The notes under the pieces: model-generated
Seen by the model: the letters and a program-made list of their open reading frames with translations, nothing else
Databases searched by the model: none
What the model was told of the DNA's origin: nothing
Translations under genes and position numbers: made by a program
Source of the DNA: Purshia tridentata
Lineage: Eukaryota > Streptophyta > Magnoliopsida > Rosales > Rosaceae
Direction: 5' to 3'
Length of the DNA stretch: 64,000 nt
NCBI GenBank assembly: GCA_003254885.1
Contig: QANT01005784.1
Location: 30,602 to 94,601, forward strand
Shown: piece by piece, positions 47,801 to 60,282 of the stretch
Position numbering within the stretch: the first letter of the stretch is position 1
How the letters are laid out: each line of letters starts with the position of its first letter

Positions 47801-49221
47801 ACAAGCCCAGGATGGGGACTCCATTTGTTTCACAGCCGCCAGAAAAGTAAAGTAGGGATAATTGACAGGGATTGCAAAGAAGGGGCTCTATGAGTTTTTG
47901 ACCCCATTATTTTCTTGTCCTTATAAGCAATTGTAATTATCGGTGTCGGTGGTCCAAGCTCCGTTGGCTTGGGGGGACCTGAGCTTATGGTTTCCACAGC
48001 TTTCTCCAAGGTCCGTTTCCAATTTCAGAAAAAAAAATAAAAAATAAAAGCACTCCTCTTCTTCATCCAAACTATTCTTAACTTCAAGTTTGAGGAGGTA
48101 ATTGGTGTTTACGTGATCGACTATGGTTTATTTCTAAATAATAAAATACATAGTCTTATGCAAATTTTAACTAATAAATTTGGTGACTTTGTTATTAACT
48201 TATTATTGATTTGAGAATACAGTATCTAATATTTTTCCAATAATAGTGTTTTACTTACTCAAATCTAGTAGTACTATTTGTTACCATTTTGTCAGAAATT
48301 AATGTTGCGTTTGAATTCTCCTCCTCAGATGAAAAAAGAAAAATCTGGACTCACCTTTACATTCATTTATTTCTGACATATAGAACATTAACATACATAC
48401 ATATATATATATATATATACTGACATATCTTTCGCTAATTAGCAGATTTGGTGACTTTAAGGTATAACTATATGAATATCCTTTTTTGGTAAATAACTAT
48501 GAATTAATATCACTTCGTAAACTTTAATGTTTCCTTAATTAGCTAATAAGGAAAACTAAAACGAAGAAAACTATAGCTGATTAATTACCTTAATCTTCTC
48601 AGCCTCAGAATTAAACCTGGGATGATCCATTGAAAAATAAGCCTCTGGGCTGCGCTCCACTATATTATTCTCTCTGCAGAAAGGCAACCAGTGCCTCGCA
48701 AACTTGGCAGCCTCCATGAAAGCAAACAGAGTCAGATCTGATCCCCCGTCGTCGGAAACATACACCGACATCTTTGCTGCCGGATAGTCATACGACATCA
48801 CTGACAGCGCCGTGTTCACCACGCTGCACGGCGGCTCCTTATAAGGATCTGCCGTGCAGATGAACATATCAAGCCCCGGAAACTCAGGTTCTCCAAGGCC
48901 AATAACCCTTTCAAGGTTTTCCGGGAATTCGGTGCGGTAAATGGGACGGAGGCGGAAGGAGTGTGTGGTGGCTGACATGAAGGCAAGGACGGTGTCGGAG
49001 ATTAAGAGGGAGAGGGTGATGAAGAAGGATGTTGGGGTGGTGGAGTGGAGAAGAGAGAGGGAGTGGCGGTAAAAGAGAGCTAAGACTGCGAGAGAGTGAA
49101 GCACTGCAAAGAGGCGGTTGAGGGTGGTGCGATGAGAGTGTTGGTGGGTGTGGAGAGGAGGGTTGTGGGTAGTGGTGGTGGTGGTGCAAGTGCAAGTGCA
49201 AGCAGCTCTTTGAGCCTCCAT
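44810..49221 (-). CDS. CSLG: Cellulose synthase-like protein G (CSLG)
   Basis: Six exons on the minus strand: 49221-48589, 47487-47338, 47247-47122, 47028-46582, 46258-45911, 45361-44810 (751 aa; every exon length is a multiple of three). Two N-terminal membrane helices (about residues 30-75) precede the glycosyltransferase 2 core. The D,D,D,QxxRW signature is complete: SVYVSDDGGS, LTLDCDMYSND, SLVEDYNTGYRLQ and QNKRW. Several C-terminal membrane helices follow, and the protein ends YAAAYVTLRN. CSLG features include ENLERVIGLGEPEFPGLD and FICTADPYKEPP. Family knowledge: CSLGs are membrane glycosyltransferases; members in legumes and spinach glucuronidate triterpenoid saponins, others are uncharacterised. 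An in-frame ATG at 49257 is 36 bp upstream but lies only about 35 bp from the TATA box, so 49221 is preferred. The first 25 residues are unusually rich in Cys, Thr and His. Confidence 0.93.
45535..45768. repeat. Diverged tandem repeat in CSLG intron 5
   Basis: Two copies about 118 bp apart (starting near 45535 and 45651) share GAATGCATTTTG, TTTGGCTTTTAGT and TTTATTGATGACCTAATTTTAG blocks in the same order (each longer block shared with mismatches around it). An old local duplication in the intron. Confidence 0.85.
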
Positions 49222-49289
49222 GGAGGAATAATAATCCGGTGCTGCTATATAAGTCATAATTAACACGGCATGAGGTCGAGAGGGTTTTG

Positions 49290-49297
49290 TATATATA
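49290..49297 (-). promoter_or_regulatory. TATA box of CSLG
   Basis: TATATATA, about 70 bp upstream of the chosen CSLG start codon on the minus strand. A transcription start about 30 bp downstream would fall near 49260 and favours the ATG at 49221. Confidence 0.55.
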
Positions 49298-51113
49298 GAC
49301 CACTAAGACCTAGAATATAGTGAACAAAATTCACCCAAAGTGAACAAAATGCAATTCTTTTGTAGATCCAATGCACAACAAAGTGAATTTGAGATATCTA
49401 GTGACATGCTGAAGTCTAAACAAAAAATCTCCAAAAGAAAGTAAAAAATATCAAATTATAAGTTGGATTAAAGATTAAGAATAAAAGTAATTATTAAAAG
49501 GCTAAATAACCTAAATAATTTATGGTGTCATACACATTTGATTAGTTACACCACCCACATGACGATGTATCAGATAGATCCCATAATTTTTTCGCCAACT
49601 TGACGAACACCATATTAATTTATAGAGCTATGTATGCACCACAAGTAATCACTTACTTTACAAAGATTAATACAATTCATTCTTGTAAAATTATTAAAAT
49701 ACAAACAATATTCACCATGAGAACTTAAGACATTGTTAATTTACTTCAATTATCTACAAAACTAATACAATTTACATTATAGGATATGTTAATTAATGTT
49801 ATTGCCATTTGATACAAGTGAGACGATAGTTTGTGTGTTGACATGCATGTGACTTATTGTTGAGAATATCTTCACTAAAAATAAAAGTAAAGTTATTATT
49901 ATATAGAATTTATGTGCCTGTTAATGTGTCGATTAATTGACAACTGTTCATATATAGTAATTGATATACTAAATGTACATATCACAGCATGCCATCAACT
50001 ATTTGCATGGTTAGAAAATAAAATACACACTTTTACGTACAATCTTCTATCTCTTACATTATTAGCACAGATGGATGTTACTTTCCAAAATACATGAGTC
50101 ACATGCAGGACCACGCCTTTAATTGATATGTCAAAGGCCAGATCAAAAGGATAATTAATCAAATGGTTTTGTCTTTGGTTACTTAATATAATTTGCTATG
50201 CATCATTCCATATTACTGTGAAGATTTATTGCCTCAAAGTTTTCTAAATCTGCCGGTAGTGATGCATCATTATCAACAAGACAACTTCAAATCAACTATC
50301 GAAAAACTTATAAGAACACAAGGGTAAAGAAAAAAACAAAGGTTAAATGATATATGATTGTTTGAAAAGTAATTCTAAAAAGTGCGCGAGAAATTATGTA
50401 GATATAAATTTGTACTTGTAAACAAAAAGTTTACAATATATATGTAGCCTGGATGTGACATTGCAGGTACGTGTATAGATCGATATAGTATTATAAGTAA
50501 TTAGTGAAAATAAAATTTGAATTATATTATAACAATCACACCCAAATAGTAAAGATTAATATCGAGGATTGATGATTGATATATACGTACTACAATTCTA
50601 CTTTCAGTCAATGCTGCTGTAACATGGTCAAAAGGAACACATATATATATATATACAAAATATATAATTATGCATAAGGCTGTCAAAAATATCGGCATTA
50701 GAAAACAAAATAATTAAATGAAATATATGGAGCTGATCGGTCCAAGAATTAAAGAAATGCATGCATATCCCTATATAACAATGCCTTTTGTGCATTGGAA
50801 ATGGAATGTGGTGATCCTCCCAAGTGGCAAAGTCATTGTATTGTATTGTATATATAGACGATCTCGATCACTATATATAATTTGGATCTTTCTTAGAATG
50901 GCACACCGATCACCATATTCTTACGACTTCGACTTGGTGCATTCTTAGTGGATGCTAGTTTGGCAAATACATATAACGTCAAGCACGTGGCTGACTTTCT
51001 TAGCAACCAAACAAAAACAAAAGTATATAATCTTTAATACGGCCATATATATAACCTTGAAAATAAAAGATCGAGATCGATGTTAATATGTAACTGCATA
51101 AGTAATACTGTAA

Positions 51114-51396
51114 GGCTTTGTTTGGTACATATAATAGTAATTTATAGAATAAATGACTAAATTCATGTGTATTTAAAAAAAAGTTTATAATTTAAAGTTA
51201 TAACATGTATTAAGATGAACTAATCATAAAAAAAACTAATTCCTTTCAATCTCATCTAAAATGAGAGAATTAAATAATTCATATTCTTCCTATTTTCTTC
51301 GTTCAAGTTATAATATATTATTCATGTTTTTCTATAAATACACATAAATTTAACCACTTATCTTATTAAATACTATCTTATGTACCAAAAAAAGTC
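51114..51396. mobile_element. Foldback MITE, copy 2 of a local family
   Basis: The left end, GGCTTTGTTTGGTACAT, is mirrored at the right end (ATGTACCAAAAAAAGTC). Inner arms AATGACTAAATTCATGT and ACACATAAATTTAACCACTT are complementary to each other and match the element at 4943-5156. 283 bp, AT-rich, no coding capacity. TIR form is reminiscent of Tourist-like elements; superfamily not proven. Confidence 0.75.
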
Positions 51397-52992
51397 TATT
51401 AGTTACCATACCCGTCCAAAACATGGTCTTTGTAGAAAATAAACTGCACAAAAACATAGTATTTGCGTTGAACTTCTCTTGTTATCTTGTAAATTTAAAT
51501 TATTGATTATGTTGACAAAAGAACATTATATATCGAATCATATCCTGGTCCCTTATGATTGTTGTCCTTAGAATATGATTTGAAACGATGTATAAATTAA
51601 TAATAAGGAAAGTCACATGAAATGAGATCCATTATCCATATAAAGCTAGTGAGAACAAATAATTGGGTCAGATTTTTGTTGTGATCCGAGTATAAAAGAT
51701 ATGGTGTATCGTGTACGTTCATTGGAATTATCATGACTGCCTGCAGTGAGTACGTAGTCACATTGCCCACCCACATGGCCCTGCCTTGTTAATTATTTGA
51801 TGAGAATAATGGTGGGCAGGGCCTACATATATATGCAATACCTGAGTCGACTCAACGTGGAGCTGCCCCTGGACATTGGGCATTGGACAATCAACATGTG
51901 TTGCTCAATTCTAGTCCACGAATTTGGAGGTAGGTAGCTGTAGCTGTAGCTGTGTCTGTGTTAGCAATTTGAGGAGTTCCAGGATATAATGGTCTTTCTC
52001 ATGGCCAACTACTAGTAGCACCATGTCCCGATCCTCATTATATTCTTTCACTATTTAGGTCTTTTTTATTAAGAGATCACTCAATTAAAATTAAAAAAAA
52101 AAATTTGTGGAGCTCAATTTATATTAATATATATTTTAATAATCAAAACCATTTACATTTAAATTTTTATTTAAAAATTATCCTTATAAATTATTTTATG
52201 GTCCGCTGTCATAATTGACATTAGTAATTGTTTTCTATTTTAGAGTAGCATCTTGAACGGATTAATGTCTAATCTCCAATTTCAATGGGAGTGAAATGTG
52301 AAACCTCTAAAAGAAGAAGCGTCTGAGGATGTTTCACATGACATCCTGAGAATAATTGGCAACTGTCACCTTCCAACTACCATTCAGCAGGTGTCATCCT
52401 TAAAATTTGAATAACCAACTAAATTTTTCTAAAAGGGTAATGTTTTCGATATTTTCTAATCTACTTTTTTCGCTTACATTCTTTTATATTATTTTCATTT
52501 CGGTGTATTTTTATGATTGAACTGTTTACTTTTTAGATTATTCTATGACAGTCATCTTTGTAATTTGTTTATAATATTATTTATTCATTTTATTGACCAA
52601 GGCAAAGAGCAATTTGGGAAGAGAGGGATCGAGTTTGAGTGCAGGGTGAGCAATTCCACGGCCTTTTCAACTTGACAACCTAACAACTGTCACCGTTTGT
52701 TTATTTGATAACAATTACATAACCAAATGCTTTTAGATTTTTTTGATTTTTTTTTGCAGAGATAATCTTAAAAGAATAACCTGAAAAATAAATGGTCTGA
52801 TCATGAAAACATAGTATATAATAAGAATAATAAAGAAGAAGGTCGATGAAAAAGATAAATTAGAGAAAGTAGATAACATTGACCTTTCAAAAATATATGT
52901 AGTAATAATTCATTATGAGATACGAATACTTTCCTAATTTTGAACGCAACAAATTTACTTCCTAATAGACTAATAGTAGAATTTAAATTTGT

Positions 52993-53220
52993 AAATTGAA
53001 TTCCTATTATAACAAAGTTGGAAATTTCTATTTATATTCGACAATCTTCTTTTGTTACTCAATTTCTTACTTTACTCAACATCCACCTTTTTCAAATCAA
53101 TTTTTAAAATTGAATTCCTATTATAACAAAGTTGGAAATTTTTATTCATATTCGACAATCTTCTTTTGTTACTCAATTTCTTATTTTACTCAACATCCAC
53201 CTTTTTCAAATCAATTTTTT
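52993..53220. repeat. 114-bp tandem duplication
   Basis: Two neighbouring copies (52993-53106, 53107-53220) differ at only a few bases and share, for example, TTCCTATTATAACAAAG and CAACATCCACCTTTTTCAAA. It creates a repeated open frame that is not a gene. It lies at the start of an AT-rich repetitive stretch up to about 54120 that may be a degraded transposon. Confidence 0.93.
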
Positions 53221-53617
53221 CTTATTTTACCCAACTCAAATTACCACATTACCCTTATTAATAGATACTCAACCCATTATTTTAATTTTATCTCTTTACC
53301 CACAATTTTACACACATGCCTAACAATAATAAATTTCTTTCCCAACCCAATCATTTATACTACACCCATACCCAATAGGCCAACACCATACCCAATAGCT
53401 GCCATATTCCCCTCACCACCACCGAATAGAACACCCAATCTTAGTCCTTAAACTTTTAATTTGTTGTTTTGGGCAAATTAAATGTATTTTATGATAGGTT
53501 TGTTGTTTTTATATGAATTTTATCCATTGGTTTGAGTTTTTTGTGAATTTTTGGATTGGATTCATTTATGCTATCGGAGGCCATATTCGGTTCTGGTCTG
53601 CCGAGTTCGTCACGAAT

Positions 53618-53704
53618 CTTCGGTTGGCATCAACTGGACATTTCTCATTTGTTTGGCTGGCTCCAAACGAACATTTCTCATTTATTCGGCCGGCTACAAC
53701 CGAA
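53618..53704. repeat. 33-bp tandem units
   Basis: Two full and one partial 33-bp unit share ACATTTCTCATTT and TTCGG/TTTGGCTGGC-type words (53618-53650, 53651-53683, then partial). The unit length is a multiple of three, so one frame shows an 11-residue repeat (ISHLFGW/R). There is no other evidence for coding. Confidence 0.8.
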
Positions 53705-55013
53705 ACTCGTAGTAGTGTTCGGTTCTGGTTTCGCCGAACATGTCGCGAACCAAAAATTCCTAAATTTCTAAAACATGGAAAAAATGTAGAAAAATTACAC
53801 AAAATGCACGCATACATCATTTGAAGGCTCATAGGGTACGATTTCACTATTCATCTGCCTAAAAACCCTTGTATTGATGTTACGGTTTAGTTTGATGTTT
53901 GATAATGTAAGTGTGAGAGAGGGTGTGAGTGAGAGTGAGGATGACTAAGGATTGTTAGGTTAGGACTGGTAAATGAGTTGGGTATAGAAAGAAAATTTGA
54001 TTTTTTAAAAGTTATAATTTGTCCTTGTTGGTAATTTTACTAAGGAATAAAATAGTCCATTCAAGTTTAAAATATATGTTGGGTATAAAAAAAAAATTGG
54101 TGGGTATGACTAAAATTTTCCTACAGAGTTTAGGTTGAGTTGCAATGTTACTCCTTTGTCAGACAATCTATAATTAAACTGTTAAATTGTTCGGATAAGA
54201 CCCATTTCAAAATAACAAGAATCAATAATTCTCATTTCAATGTTTAAACATGTCGAGAATGAAAACCAAGATTTCAAGATATGAAGGGTGTTTGCAATTA
54301 AAAATATTCATTAAAAATTGTTTATCATTAATTGAGATAAGAAGTAACGTAGTCATTAAAAATTATTAACACTTAATGAGATGAGGGGTAATATAGTCAT
54401 TAAAAAATATTATAAGCTCAGCCGAGAATGGCAAACTCAACGAGGGTCATGATTCTCATTTCTACATTGCATGAGTGTCTTATTTTTATGTACAGGCTAA
54501 GTCATTCCCGAGATGGTGCATACTGAATATGAAGAAGGACTTGAAAGTCAAGTGGTTGCCTTTGCAATTACCCAACGAAACTTTAAAATAAAAAGTTAAT
54601 GGATTCAAATCAAGTTAGTGTGCCTTAATTATACAGGTTTGCTTTCTGGGCCATGAATAAAGCATAATAAGCCAATGAAACAGCATGTACGAGTTACAAC
54701 CTCCCAAAATACCCACCACTCCTCAAGTTCTTGAGTTTGAAGAGTTATTAGAGGACTGAGTTGGAGAGTGGGGTCCGCATCAGTTTAGTTTATAGAATGT
54801 AAAACAGGATTAGACATTCAGGTTTCAATTTTCAGTCGATCTAATCTAATCGATAATCCAGATAATTTAGCTTATACAGTCTAGTGTTACAATATGTGTA
54901 TATATGCAATGAGCTCAAGTTAATATTCTTAGGTACAAAAGCAACACCCATATTATATTGGTATATGAGCCCATAATCTAGCCCAAAGCAAGTATATGGA
55001 TCAACTTCAATGC

Positions 55014-55916
55014 TTTTTCAGTCCACCTCCAGGTATTTTCCAAGTTACCACCTATACTTTCACATATGCGCCAATCTACCACCTACCGTTACTTCCGTTA
55101 ATTTTTATGTTTATTTTAAGGGTATTTCCTTCAATTCATATGATAAAATCATTTAAAAGACTGAAAATAAAACTCTTCTAAGTAAACCCACCAATTTACT
55201 TGATTGACCCCATTTCATCTCCCCCCATATCTTCTCATGCTACAGGACTTGATCAATGCTGATTATTAGGATTGAGGGCCGTCTCATTTTTTAATTTATT
55301 TCAATAATTGGCTAACATATGATTATGCTTTAGGTGATGCAGCTTATTGCAGGCTCAACCCATTATCAACCTTTGGTATTTTGTTTGATTAGTACAAGAA
55401 GTTTACGATTTTTTTACCCTTCAGCATACCATAACTTAGTTATCCATTGAAAATTATAATCTGATACATTAATTTCTGTCTGAGCAGGTAGTACCTAATA
55501 TGGTTCGTTATGAGAATTGGACAACCGTGCTTGACGATCTCTCTCTCTCTCTCTCTCAACTTCTGTAACCTGTGACTGGGTCAAGGTATAAGCTTTAAGG
55601 TCTGTCACCGACTGGGCAGAGATGGTTGCACTGACAAAGAGAAAGAGGGAAAGAGAGATAAAGAGAGATGGAGAGAGAAATGGGAGGACAACGTCAGTCT
55701 GGTGGGCTTGCGCTGGAAAGAGGAGCCACCACGGGCGGGTGTGGTGAGATTTTTGAGTTTTTAATTTTTTTATAACTATATTTTAGAAATAGTTTTTAAA
55801 ATAAATTGCATTTTTTAATATAAAATGTAACAGTAGGTAGTAGGTTGGCACATATGTGAAAGTATAGATGGCAGTTTGTCAAAATCAAATTATGGGTGGT
55901 ATTAGTGCGAAAACCC
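55014..55916. mobile_element. Inverted-repeat (TIR) element, non-autonomous
   Basis: The left arm, about 55014-55105, and the right arm, about 55820-55916, are reverse complements with scattered mismatches. For example CTATACTTTCACATATG occurs in the left arm and its complement CATATGTGAAAGTATAG in the right arm, flanked by matching CCACCTA/TAGGTGG-type words. The interior holds a CT microsatellite (about 55539-55556) and no transposase. Likely a MULE-type or other TIR transposon derivative. Target-site duplication not found by eye. Confidence 0.75.
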
Positions 55917-56497
55917 TACATTTAACCTAAAAGCTGCAGTGAGGGTGGGAGAGGGAATCAAGAGTGCTAGCTACCACCAGCCAGAAGAAGCGACATATGC
56001 ACACAAACTTTGATGGGGAAAAACAAATTGCATTGATTATTACAAAAATCATTCATTCAAAGCTAAAATACAAGAAACAGAAAGATTGCATTTGCATACT
56101 ACCACTCACTAACGACCAAGTTTACGCTGCCAAAGTAGTACACATATATTTACAACAACATAGAACAAAGACTTCACCACCCCCTCTCCTCATCCACCCA
56201 ACCCAACTGCCCACCCACCACAAAATAGCTTTAAATATATTCACAGATTCTAATCCTACCCACTATCCAACAGATGCTGCATTAGACCCCTTTAATTTCC
56301 CAGTCAAATTCTAAGTTAGCTCTAAAAAACGAGCTATCAATTAGCCAATGTCCTCTCTTCTTCCAAATTCAAACTTTTTTCTTTGTTCCTTTGACCAAAA
56401 TTAAGAAGAGTCTCCTCCACAAACAAACAAACAAAAAAACCATGTCCCAAAGTTCCAAAAAAACAACAGAGAAAGCAAAAGAACAACCTGCTTGATG

Positions 56498-59400
56498 TTA
56501 GTCCGAGCTTATTACAGTCCCTTCAACTTCTAGTGAAGACGTATGATGTTTGCTCCCTGCACTAATTTTCTTCACGTCCTGACTTGAACATATAAAGATT
56601 CTTCTCACCATGCTACAGAATTCCCTGCAAAGAAAATGAAACAAAGGAATTAAAACTAACACAAGGAACATGTTAGAAAATCCAAACACTAACCATTTAC
56701 AATACTTTTGTAATAAAGAATACTTACGACCATGGGTCGTCACCCGCAAGCATCATATCTCCTTCATTATCAGTGAATACAATTTCCCACTTGTTACGTG
56801 GACCAATCTGTCCCTTGATATCAAACATCTCCTCCAGTTCATCTATAAGCTGGTCATATCCTTCCAACATTGCCAAGTCCACTGCTCGGCCAACAGCTAT
56901 CCCCTGCATTTGAACCTTTTGGCATTTCCGAGCACCATAAATCAGAACTCTGCTAAATAGTCTACAACTCCAGATATAGATATTGCAACTTCAAAAATAT
57001 AAATACAAAATCTACTTTGAGCACCTTGGTACGACTTCTGGTAGACGTAGAACAACTCTGCTTGCTGTGTGTCTCTTTTGGTGACTGTTCAGGTTTGCTC
57101 CCTTTAGAAACCTTTGAAAGGTCAGATTTGGGGTCTGACTCAGCTGCCAATGAGGTACTAACATGTCTTTCAGTGGTTCTAGTAGATACATTGATTGGTT
57201 CTGGAGGTGGCTTCTCCACAGAAGGGGAGCTCGTAGAGTGATTAATGAGATCTATACCAAACAATCGCCAACTAGTAGCTGTCTCAGTTTTCCTCCCTAT
57301 GTCAACATGGTCAAACATTGAGTCGCTTTTCAACTTTGAGGATTTTGGAGTTGAATATCCAGACAAAACAGGCCAGGCAGAAACACTTTTACTATCCTCC
57401 ATTGTATCCTGAAAGATATGCTGAGAACCACCTGCATGAGTAGATAGCCAGCCACCATCAGTCTGAGTCCTTGAGATAGAGTTGCTACTGCTGATAACAT
57501 CTGTCTGCTGATGGTTCCATACAGCATGGTTCTCACTTCTTTTGCCTTCAGCAGCAACACTCAGCTGTGTCATGTCATGGGACTGTGCCAACCCAGGATT
57601 CCAGAGAGCTGATGCAGTTGAACTTGTAGCATCTATAATCCAAATAAAACAGAATTAAGAGCAAGAAAACTTATAGTAGTCCAAGGCAAAGAAAAAGGAA
57701 AAGAAAGGGGGAAAGGTTGTTTGGTTGGTTGCTAGATAATACACAGTAAGAAGTCCTACCATGAGCTGGGATTTCAGTGGCTGGTCGGGGCCTTTTGTTC
57801 TTCACGACAGCTGGTTGAGGAAGACTCGCAGGTATAGAAGCCACAAAAGGTTCTATCTCCCAGGGTGAAACCCTGTCAGGTCTTGGAATGGATGCAGACT
57901 CATCCCATTGAACCTGAGAGAAAAGTACCGTCAACCACTTTCATTTAATGTTGGGCACAAGGGGAAGGGGAAGAGAAGAACAATATTACAAAAAAAAAAG
58001 TAACTCTTTTTTTTTTAAAGGGAAAAATGAAAGAGAAGGAACTAGGTGTAAGAAGAGTTTACTTTAAGTGATCGCCATTTTGAATCTGCCCAATGACGAG
58101 ATATATCTTCGAGACCAATTATTGTCCCTGAAAACCTAAAAATTAAACATGGAACAAGAATACATTAGACAGTTCATAAACACATTTAAGGGAAGAACAA
58201 TTATCACAGCAATCCTGTTTTGGACTTTTACTACCTTCGCTCAGGAGCATCCTCCCCCTCAAACCTCATCTTGAATCTCATTCCAACCGCAAACTTATTG
58301 TTAACAGCCTCCAAATACTTGTTCAAGCTAATAATGAATTGACTTGTCCTGGACATTTTAAAAGGAAATCATGAAAGAATATGAGAAATCTCGTGCGAAT
58401 GATTCAACATAAAAAATCATAATCATCTTAAGTTTGTCAGATTTAATTAAAGCATCATACCTTGGTTTATAATAGACTACAAAGAGAGTTTGGGTTGCAA
58501 CAGCATGAGATGCAGTTGCAAGAACCCCTACATGCATACTTTGACTTGAGATCACAGATGACGGCATGCTGCTCTGTTGACGAGCAAGACGCCTAACTCC
58601 AACACGTAACTCCCCGCTGTCCCCCCTGAGCAACCAATCTTATATAGTTTAATGATTGTTCCATTGGAATCTATATACCCCATATACCATAGGGGTTAAA
58701 TTTGGTTGAAAACCGATAAAAAGACCAAAAAAAAGACTACAAAGAAAAATGTATACCTGAGAAATACAAAGGAATCCCCGGCACTCAATCTCTTAGAAGT
58801 AACAAAAGTACTCCAGCCTGTTGTAAGCAAGTGTCTTCGTGGTTGACCTGTTCAGTTAATGACAGATCGAGGAACTTATGAGTGAGGATTGATAAGTTTA
58901 ATTGGTCCATCACACAGCATGTCTGAATGTTTACACATTTGGGAAAAGGGTGCAAATCAGAAGAAGTAAATCACCTCTGAAAATATGCTTAAATCGCCAC
59001 TCATAACCATGAAGATCCTTGGAAACTAATTCCTGAGTTGGGGTTGACTGGGTCATGTCCTGAAAAAGAAGATACACACATGGTGAAAAGGATATAGACA
59101 TGGAATATCAACATAAAAAAAATATCAAGACTTTAAAGAAAAGTCAAAACAAAAAGGCAGAACATGAGAAAAATACCAGTGGAGGAAGGCACTCAGTGGC
59201 GTGTTTCCGGAGAACAGAAAACCCGCCATGGGTGCTTGTATCAGAGGCTGTTAAAACTTTGCAGAATGAGTGAACTGTAGGTCTTGGAGGTTCAGCAAGG
59301 CAAGGATCGGGACTAGTAGGCTCAGCTTGCTGAACATATAAATATTAACGCTATAAGAACTTAAGGACAAATAAATCACTGCCCAAATATAGAAAGTTGT

Positions 59401-60282
59401 TGAAATCAGAAAGAAGCTCAATTGGTTCTTACACTTGCTACTGGAAGTAAAGTTATTTGCGCATAAACCTCATCTGTTTCTTGTTCAGCCTATTTCAGAA
59501 AACTCGTGGTAAGCTCTTGCCAAATAAACAACTTTAACAAATTATACCTAACTCGTTTGGTTTCTGAGAAAGCGCAGGAAACAGAAATTGGATTTTATAT
59601 ATCCTAAAGTACAAGATTTCCAATTACGAGGACCCTAATCAACTGGAGCTAAACTCAACTCATGGATCCAGCTGATCTGACAAATCACTTTTCCGGAATC
59701 ATAAGCAAAAGTTCACTACTTTCCATCCATCCTTCATTTTCTCAGTAACCAAACAGAAATTAAGAAACAGAATTTGAGAAAGAGGAAATACCAGTAGCTC
59801 AACGTGCAGGACGCTACAAAGAATCTTTGAGGGGAGGTTAAACTGCGGAATCCCCTGTCCCTGATGTGTTGGTGTTGAGTCTGTTGACGCCTCTAACTAT
59901 ATATACACGTAAACCCCCCAAAATAGCAAAAAAGGTTTAAATTTCAATGAAAACATAACACTTCCATAAACAGAAAAAAAATCAAAAAAGAAAAAAGAAG
60001 AAGATGAAGAACTTACTTGTTCCATGTGCCCCTGTGGGAAGTAGAAGACTCTCTCTTGGGAGCGAGGGACATCAACGAGTGGGCCCGCACAGGCCTTCCA
60101 TAGCTCAGAATACATAACATCTCCTGCAAAACCAAAACCCAAAATGAAAATAAATAAATAAAATTTTAATTCCCGGGAAAATTAAGCAAAGTTTGAGAAA
60201 AATGAGAGAGAAAATCAACGGCCATTTCACCTTCAATCGAACCATTTGGCCGCGAAAACGACCCTCCTCGATTAGCCATCAT
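56498..60282 (-). CDS. ARF9: Auxin response factor, repressor class (ARF9/18 type)
   Basis: Fourteen exons on the minus strand: 60282-60231, 60123-60017, 59896-59792, 59489-59433, 59329-59177, 59059-58975, 58847-58757, 58625-58461, 58348-58235, 58135-58063, 57913-57760, 57632-57025, 56915-56728, 56624-56498 (692 aa). A B3 DNA-binding domain (about 126-230; [34 protein letters not shown]) sits inside the dimerisation domain. The ARF ancillary domain follows (to about 385). A Ser/Thr/Pro-rich middle region lacks the Gln-rich stretch of activator ARFs and carries RLFGIDL at 508-514, the R/KLFG-type repression motif. A C-terminal PB1 domain (about 590-675) has VGRAVDL and the acidic [14 protein letters not shown]. 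Family knowledge: binds TGTC auxin elements and represses, with PB1 contacts to Aux/IAA proteins. The start MMANRGG has two adjacent ATGs; the first is used. ARF9 versus ARF18 cannot be decided here. Confidence 0.95.

Larger units (their letters stand above)
49298..56497. other. Long gene-free, repeat-rich region CSLG / ARF
   Basis: 7.2 kb without a supportable gene. It contains a foldback MITE (51114-51396), a 114-bp tandem duplication (52993-53220), 33-bp tandem units (53618-53704) and a 0.9-kb inverted-repeat element (55014-55916). The open frames inside 52996-53824 are explained by the repeats. The last 550 bp include the ARF 3' UTR. Confidence 0.65.

Noticed and set aside
47991-48012. 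miR396-like word TTCCACAGCTTTCT on the plus strand in CSLG intron 1
   Set aside because: Only the first 14 nt match the miR396 form I remember. No complementary arm for a precursor hairpin was seen in the next 150 bp.
49222-49257. Alternative CSLG start at the upstream ATG (49257)
   Set aside because: It lies only about 35 bp from the TATA box, leaving almost no leader. The downstream ATG opens the family-typical N-terminus. Not fully excluded.
52996-53451. 151-codon open frame
   Set aside because: Created by the 114-bp tandem duplication. The translation is repetitive Tyr/Ser/Phe-rich sequence without family character.
984-60282. A functional cluster linking KLCR/CMU, CSLG and ABIL through cell wall and cytoskeleton
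   Set aside because: The genes are up to 56 kb apart, on different strands and separated by unrelated housekeeping genes. CSLG is not a cellulose synthase. Coincidence is the simpler view.
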